From contig CM046454.1 of NCBI GenBank assembly GCA_025506515.1, forward strand, positions 34,387,699-34,451,698: a stretch of DNA of 64,000 nucleotides, in the 5' to 3' direction. A model generated the notes under the pieces. The model worked only from the letters and a program-made list of their open reading frames with translations, ran no database searches and had not been told where the DNA came from. The position numbers and the translations under genes were made by a program. Positions 34,395-44,827 of the stretch are shown piece by piece; position 1 is the first letter of the stretch; each line of letters starts with the position of its first letter. The stretch is from Flaveria trinervia (taxonomy: Eukaryota; Streptophyta; Magnoliopsida; Asterales; Asteraceae).

Positions 34395-35256
34395 TGTTGG
34401 ATCAAGAAGAAGGCTAATGCAACCAAAACTAAGTCACTTAGATAATTTTTGGTGCTACATGCAAAGGCTTTCGAAGCTTAGCATGGAACTTCCGAAGGTT
34501 GTAGAATTCTTCCGAAGACAATGTGAAAGATCAACTTCCGAAGACAGAACTGTACTTTCGAAGTAAAGTGTATACTTCCAAAGTTCAAGTCTTAAAAGAA
34601 TAAGCTAAAGACCACTTCCGAGGTATGTTGAAAAGAAGAAGTCTCCAAGCCTTGGAAGAAGCAGTCTCTTCCGAAGTATAAATGGCTTCGGAAGTACTTA
34701 CTCTTCCGAAGCCATTTAACCTTCGGAAGACACTGCTATGAACCAGTGGACACAAGTATGGTCTCTGACACTCTGCAGCAGACCTCTGATACTATATGGC
34801 TTCTTCCTAAAGAGCCATGCAGTTGACCATACTTTATTCCACTGTTCACCTTTTCATGATAGTACAAGTTACCAACTTTAGTTGGTGACAAAAGGTAAGT
34901 CAGGGACATGTCCTGACTACCAAATCTCAGATAAGAATTTATCCGAGATATCTTAAACTTTAGTCTTGTAGTATAGACTTAAGCTATAGGATCCCAGCTG
35001 GTATCAAAGTATATCCGGCTGTAGGAAGTATTATATATAGGTTCTCTTTGTAACTCATCAACACAACTGCTTGTAAGAGTCTTGTATTATTGAGTTGAGA
35101 AGCAATATATAAAAGTACCTTGAAAATCACTTCCTGTGTTCTTTATTACTTTCTATATTGTGATCAACTCTTACTGATTCTATCTTAACCAGAGTGTTGT
35201 TCTAGGTGAGTTTGAGAGAAAAACATAAGTGTTTAGTGACAAACATCGATCCTGCA
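34395..35256 (+). repeat. E3 3' LTR (longer copy)
   Basis: 862 bp, TGTTGGATC...CCTGCA. It keeps the segment of about 133 bp that the 5' LTR has lost. TATATATA is at 35032-35039. CTTCSGAAG words are dense at 34460-34735. After it E1 integrase sequence resumes at AGATC. Confidence 0.92.
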
Positions 35257-35935
35257 AGATCTATATGTAACAAGTGTCGGGGTGTAGTGATGGAGTTTCT
35301 TTCCTTAGGCTTATGAGATACCTTGTGTGCTTCCCTTTCAGGCATGCAACACAATGATCATCACTTGTAAACTCTTTCTTTAGCATTCTAGTTACCAATC
35401 ATTCTTAATCAGTTTATTCATGTTCTTAAATTTTACATGGCACATTCTTTTATGCCTTAGGAAAGACTCATCACTATTGGCTTTAGACAGAAAGCATGAA
35501 ACTTCTTTAGAGGGAGATGTTTCTTGCAAGTCCATCTTGTACATGTTCCCTTTCCTGGGGCTCTAAGCAGGATATGCTCATGAGGAATGACCACCCTGGG
35601 CTTGAGAACAATGCACTCATGCGCAGTAAAGCGCATGTTATGACTCTGATCACAAAATTGGGATACACTTAGAAAATTGTACCCAAGCTCCTTGACAAAG
35701 TTTACCTTTTTAATGCTGAGCTTACCATTTATGACCATGCCCTTTCTAGAAATGTAACCACCTTCATCTCCTCCAAAAGCAACTGGCCCTCCATCAATCC
35801 TTTCAAAGTTCTGGAGTAGTGACCTATTGCCTATCATATGCCTGGAACAACCACTGTCAATGATCCAGATATTTTTGTTTGTCTTGAGCTGTTCCTGCAT
35901 AAAGAAAATGATTAGTTACATTTGGAAACCCAAGC
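35257..35935 (-). pseudogene. pol: E1 pol, protease and start of integrase
   Basis: ORF 35900-35457 reads NIWIIDSGCSRHMIGNRSLL, an aspartic protease active site with DSG at about 35858-35850, then VNFVKELGYNFLSVSQFCDQ and the start of the pre-integrase region. After a break the frame contains CHVKFKNMNKLI-type zinc-binding sequence and ends NSITTPRHLLHIDL exactly at the E3 insertion. The integrase core continues at 22684 going left. The protease motif itself is undamaged. Confidence 0.9.
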
Positions 35936-37420
35936 CTAACTTGTCTTTGGCTCAATAAAAGAAGTAGAAGATAATGCAAGAGTAATAGATCCTATAGTTG
36001 TGCTTTGAGCATCTTCAACTGTTGTTGATGGAGAACTTTTAGTCACTTGGTCTTTCTTGGACTTCCACACCACCTTTGGCAGTTTGGACTTGACCTTCAA
36101 CACTTCAGAAGCTTTTGAGACTTCAGAAGTTCTGATGACTGAACCTTCTGAACATTCTGCAGACACTGCAGTAGACTTCAGTGCTTCGGAAGTATTCCTT
36201 TCTTCCGAGACCAAATTTTCTTCCAAAGGCAATTTTCCACTTGCCTTCTTCTTCATTTTGGAGCTTCTGAAGGAAATAGATTTTCATTCCGAAGCTGGAA
36301 TCTTTTTGGAACTCTTGGAAGTCCTTTTCTTGGTCATATGAAGAGTACCTTTTGGATTGTATGGACAATCCTTAGCAAGATGAGAGGTACTCTCACACAT
36401 GACACATTCTATTTTCTTCTTCCCAAGAGTTTTCTTCTGAGTGCAAGACTAATTTTGATCACAACCCTTCTCCACCTTCAGCTTTGCAGATGCTAAGACA
36501 GTCCTTTTGGGGTGAAAACTGTTCCTGGAGTTGGATGGTCCAGGTTGTGTAGCTGTGGTACACAACAAATCAGCCTTTTTCTTGGTACTGAGATGATTTG
36601 AACATGAACCAGAACTCTTAGCAGAAGAGTTTAGGTTGATGTCTTCAGTCTTCACCACCTCAAATCCTGCAGAGATAAAACCTTGTTTCTGCCTGGAATC
36701 AAAAGTGGCCTTGATCTCTTTTGCCTTCCTAGCTTTTCTTTTGCTCTTTCTGATCAAGTTTTTCCTCATAGACTTGCTCATCACAGTCTTCTTCTTCTCC
36801 TCCAAAAGATAATGACCCTTCTTAGAATCCTCTTCTTCACTCTTCTCAGAGAGATTCTTCACTATCACTTCTTCATCTTCTTCACTCAAAGGATCTATGA
36901 TAGGAAGCTCATCTTCACAAGTTCCACACCTAGGTGATCTTACAGACAAGATTGTGTGTGGAGGAGCTATCTCATTACATCCTAGTCCCTGCTTGTTTTG
37001 GTAACACACCTTGTTGTGCAGGGATGAGGATATCATATTCTTGAAGGCTTCTTCTTCAAGAACACACTTTTCTGCCCTGGATTTGCTGATCACAAGCTCA
37101 GCCTGGCACTTAGTTAGCTTAGTTATGAGATCCTTGATCTGAGTCCTATAATTTGTATGCTCATGTTTTAGAACTAAAATGGTTTTCTGTAAGTCCTCTA
37201 TCTTTAGTTTATAATCACTTTTAGACTTTCTAAAATCAGCTTTTAAAATGTTTAAGGACTCAAGATCAAATCTTATTTCTAAGTTGTAAGACCTGTATCT
37301 GTTAACTTTAGCAATGCATTGAGGGGTACAGAGATGCTCCAATACCTTGGCTTCATCATGATCTGCCATTAGTGCTTGGTATAGAGACGCATCTTTCACC
37401 AGAAAGCTCCAGTCAAGGCC
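35936..37420 (-). pseudogene. E1 gag-pol linker: coiled coil and second zinc knuckle
   Basis: ORF 37399-36449 (316 aa) is open throughout: MKDASLYQALMADHDEAKVL, EHLCTPQCIAKV, a coiled coil (KIEDLQKTILVLKHEHTNYR), an acidic stretch and a strongly basic segment (RKNLIRKSKRKARKAKEIKA). It stops at a single TAG, after which the same frame continues into an intact second CCHC knuckle, CVMCESTSHLAKDC (36406-36365). The last part (36368-35936) is Ser/Glu/Lys-rich and includes CTTCSGAAG words in the coding sequence. It is homologous to 24712-26127 of E3. The long open frame makes this the best example of the segment on the minus strand. Confidence 0.78.
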
Positions 37421-37439
37421 TCATTCTTCAACACCAACT

Positions 37440-38638
37440 ACAGCTTGCTGCTTTGGCTTGTCATTCTGGGTAGCTTTGTTAGTGTAGTTTGGTCTGGACT
37501 ATGCTTGGCCACCATTTGTTATTGGTTCCTTACACTTCCTTGCAAAGTGGCCAATCAAGTTACAGTTGTAAAAATGACTTTGCTTTTGTCCAGTCCAAAC
37601 TTTCCACTGGTTGCACTGCTAGGAACATTCTTCCTGTCCGCTTGTAACACTTCTTGGCTCTATGAGTGAGAAGAGCCATCTGCTGGACTATCTCAATGTA
37701 CTCCAAATCATCTGGATGGATACAGTCTAGGTCTTTAAGGGTGAAAAGAAAGCTGCCGCAACTTTCATCAGAGGACATAAAGGCTTTAGAAGAACTTGTC
37801 TCTTTGAATGGGCTTCCTTGAGTGTATTTCTCCCTTGGTGTCTTAGGGAAGGTGATGACAGGATCCTTTAGTGAGTTGTCAGGGTAGCATATGAGATGAT
37901 GTTGGGGTTCTATGCTATCCCTTTCAACCACATGAAGGGCTGAACCCATTTGATTGTTGGAGTTGCCAGATGAACTTCGCATGTTCATCTCCATCTGGTA
38001 GCCACTGAGAATCTCATACAACTCTGTTAGAGTGAGAGTTTTCATATTCTCAGTTCTCTTGGTAACCACATAGTAGTGTGTCCATTGCCTAGGAAGTGAG
38101 GACATGAACTTCCTTACAATGTCTTTGTTTTCAAGAGCAACTCCTCCATCCACTAGGGTATCCACAATCTCAACATACCTAAAGTATTATTGAGTCATGG
38201 TTTCACCAGCCTTGAAGGTGAAAATTTCAAATTGCTTCTTTAAGACATCCTTCTTGTTCTCCTTAGCTTCAGAGGAACCTCATACATCAGTTTCAATGCA
38301 TCCCACAGCTACTTAGCCATTTTGCATTTCTTGAAACCTCTATACATAGAGTTAGGAAGAGCACTCTGAAGGGCTGTCATGGCCTTCTAGTCAATTTCTA
38401 CTCTCTTTCTATCTTCATCTGAGTAGTCAGCCACAGCCTTGGGAATCATACCACCACCAGTAGCAGAAGAGGTGCTTGGTATGTAAGGTCCATTTTCAAT
38501 AGACTCCCACATTCTTAAGTCTAGAGACCTGATAAAACCTTCCATTCTTTGGCACTAGGTGTCAAAGTCATCAAGAGTGATCAGTAGGGACTTTGTCATG
38601 GTTCCAATTTCCATATCAGATTTGGAAATGGCTGCCAT
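37440..38638 (-). pseudogene. gag: E1 gag, broken
   Basis: ATG at 38638 begins MAAISKSDMEIGTMTKSL, aligned with the E3 gag start, and soon meets a stop. The capsid core is in ORF 38165-37560 (DIVRKFMSSLPRQWTHYYVV, TLTELYEILSGYQMEMN, VQQMALLTHRAKKCYKRTGR). The zinc knuckle follows near 37575-37520. Two Cys, the His and the last Cys are readable as YNCNLIGHFARKC, but inserted and changed bases before it shift the frame and remove the first Cys. A TGA precedes the linker ORF a few codons before a conserved DWSF motif. Inactive copy of the particle protein gene. Confidence 0.85.
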
Positions 38639-38708
38639 TTGATAAGTTAAGAGTTTGTGCGTGTGAGGGATCTTAAGATGGCGAGATCTTATATCAAGAG
38701 CCTGGAAT

Positions 38709-38720
38709 GCTCTAATACAA
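38709..38720 (-). other. E1 primer-binding site, degenerate
   Basis: On the minus strand it reads TTGTATTAGAGC, two mismatches from TGGTATCAGAGC, two bases inside the 5' LTR. It is consistent with ageing of an initiator tRNA-Met site. Confidence 0.75.
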
Positions 38721-38722
38721 AA

Positions 38723-39537
38723 TGCAAGACCGTTGAAGGGTATGCAAATACAACACAACAACATAAAGAGGAGAGTTCGTTAAGAACACTTAACTAATCA
38801 AATAGTGAAACTGGTTAACCTCAAGTAATGACACTAAGAACCCAAGTAAATATGAGACAAAACAAGATAACAAGATACACAAGGAGATGGTTTTCAAGAT
38901 TGCAATATAATGCATTCTCAAGTTCTATTACAAGTGTTACAAAGCATAATCAAAAAGTTACATGCACTTGAGATATATATACTACATCCTACAGCCGTCC
39001 ATACTTTGAAGGCCAGTCGGATACAATTGACTAGACACAAAACAAAATCAATTGTAGCGTCAAAAGGCAGATTGCCTTTTGACTAGTGACTATGACATGC
39101 CATAGCTCACTTCCTAATCTATTACAAAAAGGATAAAGTACATGAAGTAGAAACTTTACAAACTCAAGACCTCAATGTATAGTTACAAAAAGTATGGACC
39201 TTTTCACCAACTTATGAAAGTTGGTGACTTTATAGAGTTGCAGTGGAAAGGTATCCAACTTTATGTAAAGTACATCAGATAAAGTATGTATACTAAAAGT
39301 CTTCGAAAGAAATCTGTCTTCAAGTGTTGGCTTTAGAAGACCTTGTCTCTGAAGTTTCGGAAAATTTCATATTTGGCTTCGGAAGATATTGGTCTTGGCT
39401 TTGGAAGATTTCATACTTAGAATATTTCTCTTGCTTTTGTGAAACTTCCGAAGCATTCTCTTCAGTACCCATGTGCATGCATGCATGAGAGACTTTGGGT
39501 GTTTGGGTTGCATCAGCCTCTTCCTATAATCTCTACA
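38723..39537 (-). repeat. E1 5' LTR
   Basis: 815 bp, homologous to 452-1255. On the minus strand it begins TGTAGAGATTATAGG and ends CTTGCA. A TATATATA box lies at 38974-38981. CTTCSGAAG words occur near 39355-39460. The five bases to its right, GTAGT, match those left of the 3' LTR. Confidence 0.93.
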
Positions 39538-40577
39538 GTAGTTTCTCATGTATCAATGAATACTAATGTGCGGTAATAACGGTAAAAATTTATCGTTGGA
39601 GTAAGTAATTGATTTAAATAATTTAAAAGTTTAAGATAATCATACACACTTAAAAAGTTCATGTATTGTTTGGTAGTCACCAAAAGCCCTTGTTTCACAC
39701 AATTCAGTTTCTTCTTTTTTATCCATGTATTGCTTTGAATAAAAAATAGATCTAAGTGTGGTTCTACCCTGGTTACTAAATGCTTATTTGATCATAAGTT
39801 TGTTATTGTATGATTAATTTACTTTTAAGTCTAGCTATAACTAGTAAAGTTGAATTATAGTATTGGTTACGTTGATACTTTGCTATTGCAGTCTAGCGCT
39901 TGAATATATTCGATCTCAATCTTCGCAACTATCTATACCTCCATCATTGTTGTCGTTTAGTAGTCATGAAAAATGAAATGTGGTTTGAGAACTTTAGGAA
40001 GATTTTAGTATGTGTACATAATTAAAGAAATGATGAAATTAACTAAGGTGAAATATAAAATTTGTTGTAATAAGTGTAAAAAGAAGGATATTAAATCCTT
40101 CCGATGTACCTCTAATATATGATCATCAACATATTCATAAAGTGGGTTCATGTTGCTTTTAACTGTTCAATTGAACAGTAGGATCATAAGAAATTATGCC
40201 TAATCAAGATAGTAAATCTTATAGATATGATAGCTTGCAAATGTTCGGATGAAACAACCATTTGGAGCACATTATTGTGTATCTGTATTATGCTTAAAAA
40301 TGGATTAATTAAGAAGACTTAACTATTCGATTAGTTAATAATTAAGAAGCATGTATGAATTTCATATGACAAATTAAATAACACATAAATACAAGATTCA
40401 TTAATTTCACATTTGCAATAATCCAGTCCTAGAAACTAAAAAACGGTTTTCAACTAAACTAATATTATACCCTTGATTATTTCTAATAGTTTAAATATAT
40501 AGTAAAATATAAGAATAAAATGAATGGCTATAAATTGTTCTTTAGTTTTTTACAAAATTTTAGTTTTCAATATAATG
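39538..40577. other. Right flank of E1, no gene seen
   Basis: It starts with the second TSD copy GTAGT. The rest is AT-rich sequence without a supportable ORF or recognised repeat. Confidence 0.65.
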
Positions 40578-40661
40578 CATTCCTATATATATATGTATAT
40601 ATATGTGTATATATATGTGTGTATATATATGTGTGTATATATGTATATATATATATATATA
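40578..40661. repeat. (AT)n/(GTAT)n microsatellite, left part
   Basis: Alternating TATATA and TGTGTA words. It continues as similar sequence at 41776-42010 on the other side of the Helitron candidate, which suggests one tract split by an insertion. Confidence 0.85.
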
Positions 40662-41775
40662 TCTATAAACTCTAATAAAACAAGGTTTTTAAAGCCACAT
40701 TTCAATCTCTTAAACCACCAATTTTACATGTGGCACACTCTTAGACCATCTTTATTTTTACGTTTTTAATATATTAAATATTTACCATACTAATAAACAT
40801 TTTATTTAAATATATTACCATACTTACATACTAATTTAAATTATAATTTATGGGGTTGATTTAACCTTTTATATTATGTCATAAACATTCCATCTAACCA
40901 TATATTAATTCAACTTCTACAGTAATGTTCCTCAAATTCCATTTAATATTTAGTATTATTGGCTTAATAATCTATAAATTTTCCTTTGTTTCAGTATTGC
41001 TTTTCTAAAATTCCATTTAACATTTAACCTTTTATATATGCATAAAAAATTCATCTAACCTTATATTATTTAATCCAACTATAATATATTTATTAGATTA
41101 TCAAATCAAAGTATCAAATATTTAAGGATTATATACTTTCTAATATTAGTATATAAGTTATCGATCATACATTAAATTCCATTTAAACTTATGTTTGTCA
41201 ATTTGCAATCACTACTATCTCTATATTTCCTTAGAAATTATAATGCTTTCTAATTAAAACTCTTTTGAATAAATGGATTTTTATTTTATGAATTTTTGAC
41301 TCACCAAAATCGATTTTAAAGCATACAATTAATTGATCTAATTATCTATCAATTTATCAATACCAGTAATTTTTTTGTATGCCGCTTGTCATAATTGTAG
41401 AGCTACTAAGTTTTATTTTTCCGCTTCTTTCTTCCAATAAATATTACATTAACTACAAATAATATTATTAATTTTTTTCATATTACAAATATATTTTTTT
41501 AAAATAGATCTTTCTACAATTCCAATTTGTAAAGAAATAATTTTTTTATAAAAAATAATTTTTTTCAAAAAATATCAGACTCTTAAAAACACAATATATT
41601 TTAAAACTATGGCTTTTAAAAATAAAAATATTATGAAATAAAAATAATTAAATTTCAAAGTTATAATAAATAAATTGTTACAAATGACACTTAAAAATTT
41701 GTTTTGAAATAATTTGTTTAAAATCTATTAATATTTTATTTATTTAACAGTGTAGTACACGGGGCACTAACCTGA
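40662..41775 (+). mobile_element. Candidate non-autonomous Helitron inserted in an AT microsatellite
   Basis: 1114 bp. It begins TCTATAAACTCTAATAAAAC and ends CACTAACCTGA, fitting the Helitron rule of 5' TC and 3' CTRR (CTGA at 41772-41775), with host A before and T after. A small inverted repeat GTGTAGTACAC (41750-41760) lies 11 bases before the end, where Helitrons carry their terminal hairpin. The CACGGGGCACTAACC wording also resembles plant Helitron 3' ends as I remember them. There are no terminal inverted repeats and no target duplication, as expected. Both flanks are (AT)n. The interior is AT-rich and non-coding, so no rolling-circle replicase is encoded. The hairpin is short, which lowers confidence. 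Confidence 0.6.
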
Positions 41776-41807
41776 TATATATATATATATATATATGTAT
41801 ATGTATA

Positions 41808-41843
<36 letters not shown>

Positions 41844-41929
41844 ATATGTATATGTGTATGTATATATAAGATTATATATATATATATATATATATATAGA
41901 TATATATATATATTATATATATATATATC

Positions 41930-41993
<64 letters not shown>

Positions 41994-42010
41994 ATATATG
42001 TATATATATG
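41776..42010. repeat. (AT)n/(GTAT)n microsatellite, right part
   Basis: Almost pure TA with GTATAT interruptions. The open frames read from it (long runs of Tyr and Ile) are artefacts of the repeat. Confidence 0.92.
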
Positions 42011-42204
42011 TAGAGAAGGGATCCTAAGAAAACCAATAAATTTTGAGAAAACCATAAAAACTAATTTTATCCAATCAAAATTTTTCTTTAACTATTCATA
42101 TTTATTTTATTCAATAGGTGTTTCAGTAATTAAATACATAATTTATTCCTTATTAATGTTAAATTCCTATTTTTTCTCCCCATAATCGAACTAATATGCA
42201 CAAA
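42011..42204. other. Short flank before E4
   Basis: AT-rich and without a gene. It starts GTAGAGAAGGGATCCTAAG, which resembles the ends of some high-copy plant non-autonomous transposons, but no matching second end is visible because E4 interrupts. Confidence 0.4.
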
Positions 42205-42938
42205 TGTAGGTACATGTGTCCTAGTTTCTGAACTTAATGTAATATGTCTTTAATGACTTACACTTATGTAATGTTTGGGTACTAAATGAAATGTAAATGT
42301 TTAGTTGTAATTTATAATGTTTAATATTTCATTAATGAGTTGTGTAACGCATATTGAATAGAAATATAGGTTTGTGATTGGTTGAATTAATATACATAAT
42401 GTTATAATAATGAATACGTTCAAACTTGGTTAAGTGAAGTTCTCATGCATCCGACTGGACCATGCGCCCCAACAGTGGTCATGCGTCCGAATGGCCATAC
42501 GACTGAGTGTCTATGCGCCTAAATAGTCCATACGCCTGAACAACTTCATGTGACTGACTCAGTCGCACGACTGAACACTCAGTCGTGCGAATGGATCAAC
42601 CACATGGCTTAATCGCGCGAATGAACCATGCAAATGGTTCAGTCGCCCGAATGAGTAACCTTACCTATAAATACCACCTAATTCTTGAAAAAAAAGGCAT
42701 TATACACACTTCAACTCCAGACGTACCCTAGCCATCCAGAGACCTTTAAGATCATACTCCAAGTTCATAGATTGCAGTAGATCGATTCCTAATCGATTCT
42801 AACGTTAGATTCAATTACATAACTGTTTTTACGTGCGTTCTCACTGATTGGATCGCCAATCAAATAGGATTCCGCACTATTTGATTCGGTTTACACGTTA
42901 ATCAGTTAGCACATCGTCCGGTACACGATCCCCTAACA
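42205..42938 (+). repeat. E4 5' LTR
   Basis: 734 bp, TGTAGGTACATGTG...CCTAACA, homologous to the E2 LTRs. TATAAATA is at 42666-42673. Palindromic AGTCG-type words lie between 42450 and 42655. Confidence 0.9.
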
Positions 42939-42940
42939 AG

Positions 42941-42952
42941 TGGTATCAAAAC
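42941..42952 (+). other. E4 primer-binding site, degenerate
   Basis: TGGTATCAAAAC, two G-to-A differences from the E2 and E3 site, two bases after the LTR. Confidence 0.8.
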
Positions 42953-43503
42953 TTTGGCTCTTGATTACATGTTGATTCAGTCGTTTTTGATACAAAAATT
43001 TTGTTTTGTCACTAAAAACGCAATCCTTTTGTGTCAAACGGTGTCTTAGACGTTTCCTGACCATAAAGTTTAGTTTTTTCCGGCATACGACAATTAGGGT
43101 CTGTGAATATTTGAGTTTTTGCGGCCAAAACACGTTTAACCTGCGAATTTTCAAACTTCAGCAGGTTCAGTCGCACGATTGGCTCAATCTCACGACTGAG
43201 TTCATTCGCATTCCCCAAACGCACGATTGGCCTCATTCATATCCTCATTCGTACGACTAAGAACCCTATTCGGACTGTTCAACCGCATTAGTTCATTCGG
43301 CCAACTGACTTATCCGCATTAGTTCAGTCGCAAGATTGAACCATTTTCCTAGTTCAATCACCCGAATAAGCCCAATCGCATACCTTCATTCGCACACATA
43401 AACAGTTTGTTTAAGAGTAAAGTTAAGTGAATGGAGGACTAGTTTTCAGCATACACAGAAAGTAGAGACACTCGTATTCAGAATCTACTGCTATTGGAGA
43501 ACG
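42953..43503 (+). other. E4 untranslated leader with palindromic repeats
   Basis: Homologous to the E2 leader. AGTCG/AATCG/ATTCG words are spread over about 43165-43395. No ORF is supported. Confidence 0.6.
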
Positions 43504-44822
43504 AAGTGGGAATTCATAATAAACCCCCAAAGCTTATAACATTGGACGACTACCCACAATGGAAGCAACGTTTCGAAATCTACTTAAATGGAGTAGATAC
43601 AAATTTGTAGGAGGCTATAAAGTCGGGGTACAACATGCTAGTAGGAGCTAACGGTGTCTAACTTACATTAAGTGGCATGTCTGATGCACAAAAGGTGAAA
43701 CACAACACTGAGAAGAAAGTCTACACTTTGCTTACCCAGTCTATTCTGAAGGATATCTTCCATCAGTATTCGGAGTATACTCAAGCAAAGAAATTATGGG
43801 ATGCGTTGGAGAAGAGGTATGACGGAAATGCCTCACTCAAGGCCATTAAAGCCAAAGCTTTGAAGAAGGAGTTTGAAAACTTCTCTTCAATGGGAAAGGA
43901 AAGTCTAGATGATGTGATCGACAGATTCTACCACTTGATGAGTGAGATGCACACTCATGGAGTAACTACGTCGATGGAGGATAAGGTATCCAACTTTGCA
44001 GATGGATTACCAGAGAAATGGGCTTCCTTCGTTTCAAATCTCAGACATGATGGGATGCTCTCGAAGTTGGATATAAATGACTTCATTCTGAAACTGAGAG
44101 AGGAGGAGCTTAGGATGAAGTATAGAGCCCAAAGGCCAACTATGATCAGAATCCAGCACTTTACAACATGACTCCTCAGGCCAAGACATCTGGAGCACCA
44201 CTGCAGACTACCTTCGTCTCAAGCTCAGCTAGTCTAGCACAAGCATCTACTTCAGGGTCCAAAACGTTAGGGTCGTCGGGTACCAATATATTATACTAGA
44301 AGCCAATGCAGCAAAATTGAAAATTGAGAACTTTGGTAACGTGACTGTTGAGGTGGCCAGAGAACACATGGACCTCTTAGCTGCTCTAGTCCACTCCTAT
44401 GATGGACTAATTGCTGGAAAGATAGGAATTGCCACCTGGCAGATAAGGATTATGAACAGGTGGATGAGATGGAGTTGGAATGGATTGATATAATATGGGC
44501 CTTGGCAAGTGCTGTCCGATGAGCTAAAATGTTTGTCAAGAAGACCAGACAGAACTTGGTTGCAACCAAGGACACTACCTTTGGCTTCGACAAGTCAAAG
44601 GTAACCTGTTTCAACTATGGTGAGAAGGGGCAATTCAAACGGGAGTGTGTGAAGCCAAAGAAGACTGGTAATGGCAATCCTTTCACGTCCTTTAATCGTC
44701 ATGACAAAGCCACATCCAGTAGTTCTACTTCATCAAGCAAGGACCCTAAAGCCTTGACTGCTAACGAGGATGAAGGAAAGAACTGGAGCTTTGGTTCGTC
44801 TCACCGGGAGAGTCCAACTTAG
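43504..44822 (+). pseudogene. gag: E4 gag, broken; zinc knuckle mutated
   Basis: The N-terminal part (PPKLITLDDYPQWKQ, about 43525) is closed by a TAG where E2 has a Trp codon. The main block, ORF 43677-44171, reads QKVKHNTEKKVYTLLTQSIL and LWDALEKRYDGNASLKAIKA through GMLSKLDINDFILKLREEEL. After shifts, ORF 44529-44822 contains the zinc knuckle at 44607-44648 as CFNYGEKGQFKREC: the second Cys is Tyr and the His is Gln, so two of four zinc ligands are lost although the frame is open. Compared with E2, E4 lacks the extra AG that breaks the last Cys. Together the copies define the family's Gag, but neither is intact. Confidence 0.87.
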
Positions 44823-44827
44823 CTAGT

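Larger units (their letters stand above)
22685..35256 (+). mobile_element. E3: complete Ty1/copia LTR retrotransposon nested in E1
   Basis: 12.6 kb. The LTRs are 22685-23413 and 34395-35256, both TGTTGGATC...CCTGCA. The flanking five bases are ACATC (22680-22684) and AGATC (35257-35261), a target-site duplication with one mismatch. The insertion point is confirmed by coding continuity: E1 integrase reads HIDL up to the right flank and resumes FGPTSL at the left flank. Gene order is as in E2. Its Pol and third ORF are closer to E1 than to E2, and it shares the CTTCSGAAG motif with E1, but its LTR differs, so it is a related subfamily. All genes carry breaks, although the RT domain is a single open frame. 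Confidence 0.94.
452..39537 (-). mobile_element. E1: complete Ty1/copia LTR retrotransposon, split by two nested insertions
   Basis: E1 reads right to left. Its 5' LTR is 38723-39537 and its 3' LTR is 452-1255. Both run TG...CA and are clearly homologous. The flanking 5-bp target-site duplication is a perfect GTAGT (447-451 and 39538-39542), so this is one insertion and not two solo LTRs. In order on the minus strand follow a primer site, gag, a coiled-coil segment with a second zinc knuckle, protease, integrase, RT, RNase H, a spacer, a third ORF and a polypurine tract beside the 3' LTR. E2 (1383-15528) splits the third ORF near its end and E3 (22685-35256) splits the integrase. Without them E1 is about 12.4 kb, which is large for a copia element and resembles the Sirevirus lineage. 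Its genes carry several stops and frameshifts. Confidence 0.93.

Noticed and set aside
41744..42185. ORFs made of Tyr/Ile/Met repeats on both strands
   Set aside because: They are translations of the (AT)n/(GTAT)n microsatellite, with no other coding sign.
42011..42204. MITE or other small DNA transposon before E4
   Set aside because: Only one suggestive end is present, with no terminal inverted repeat partner or TSD that I could find.
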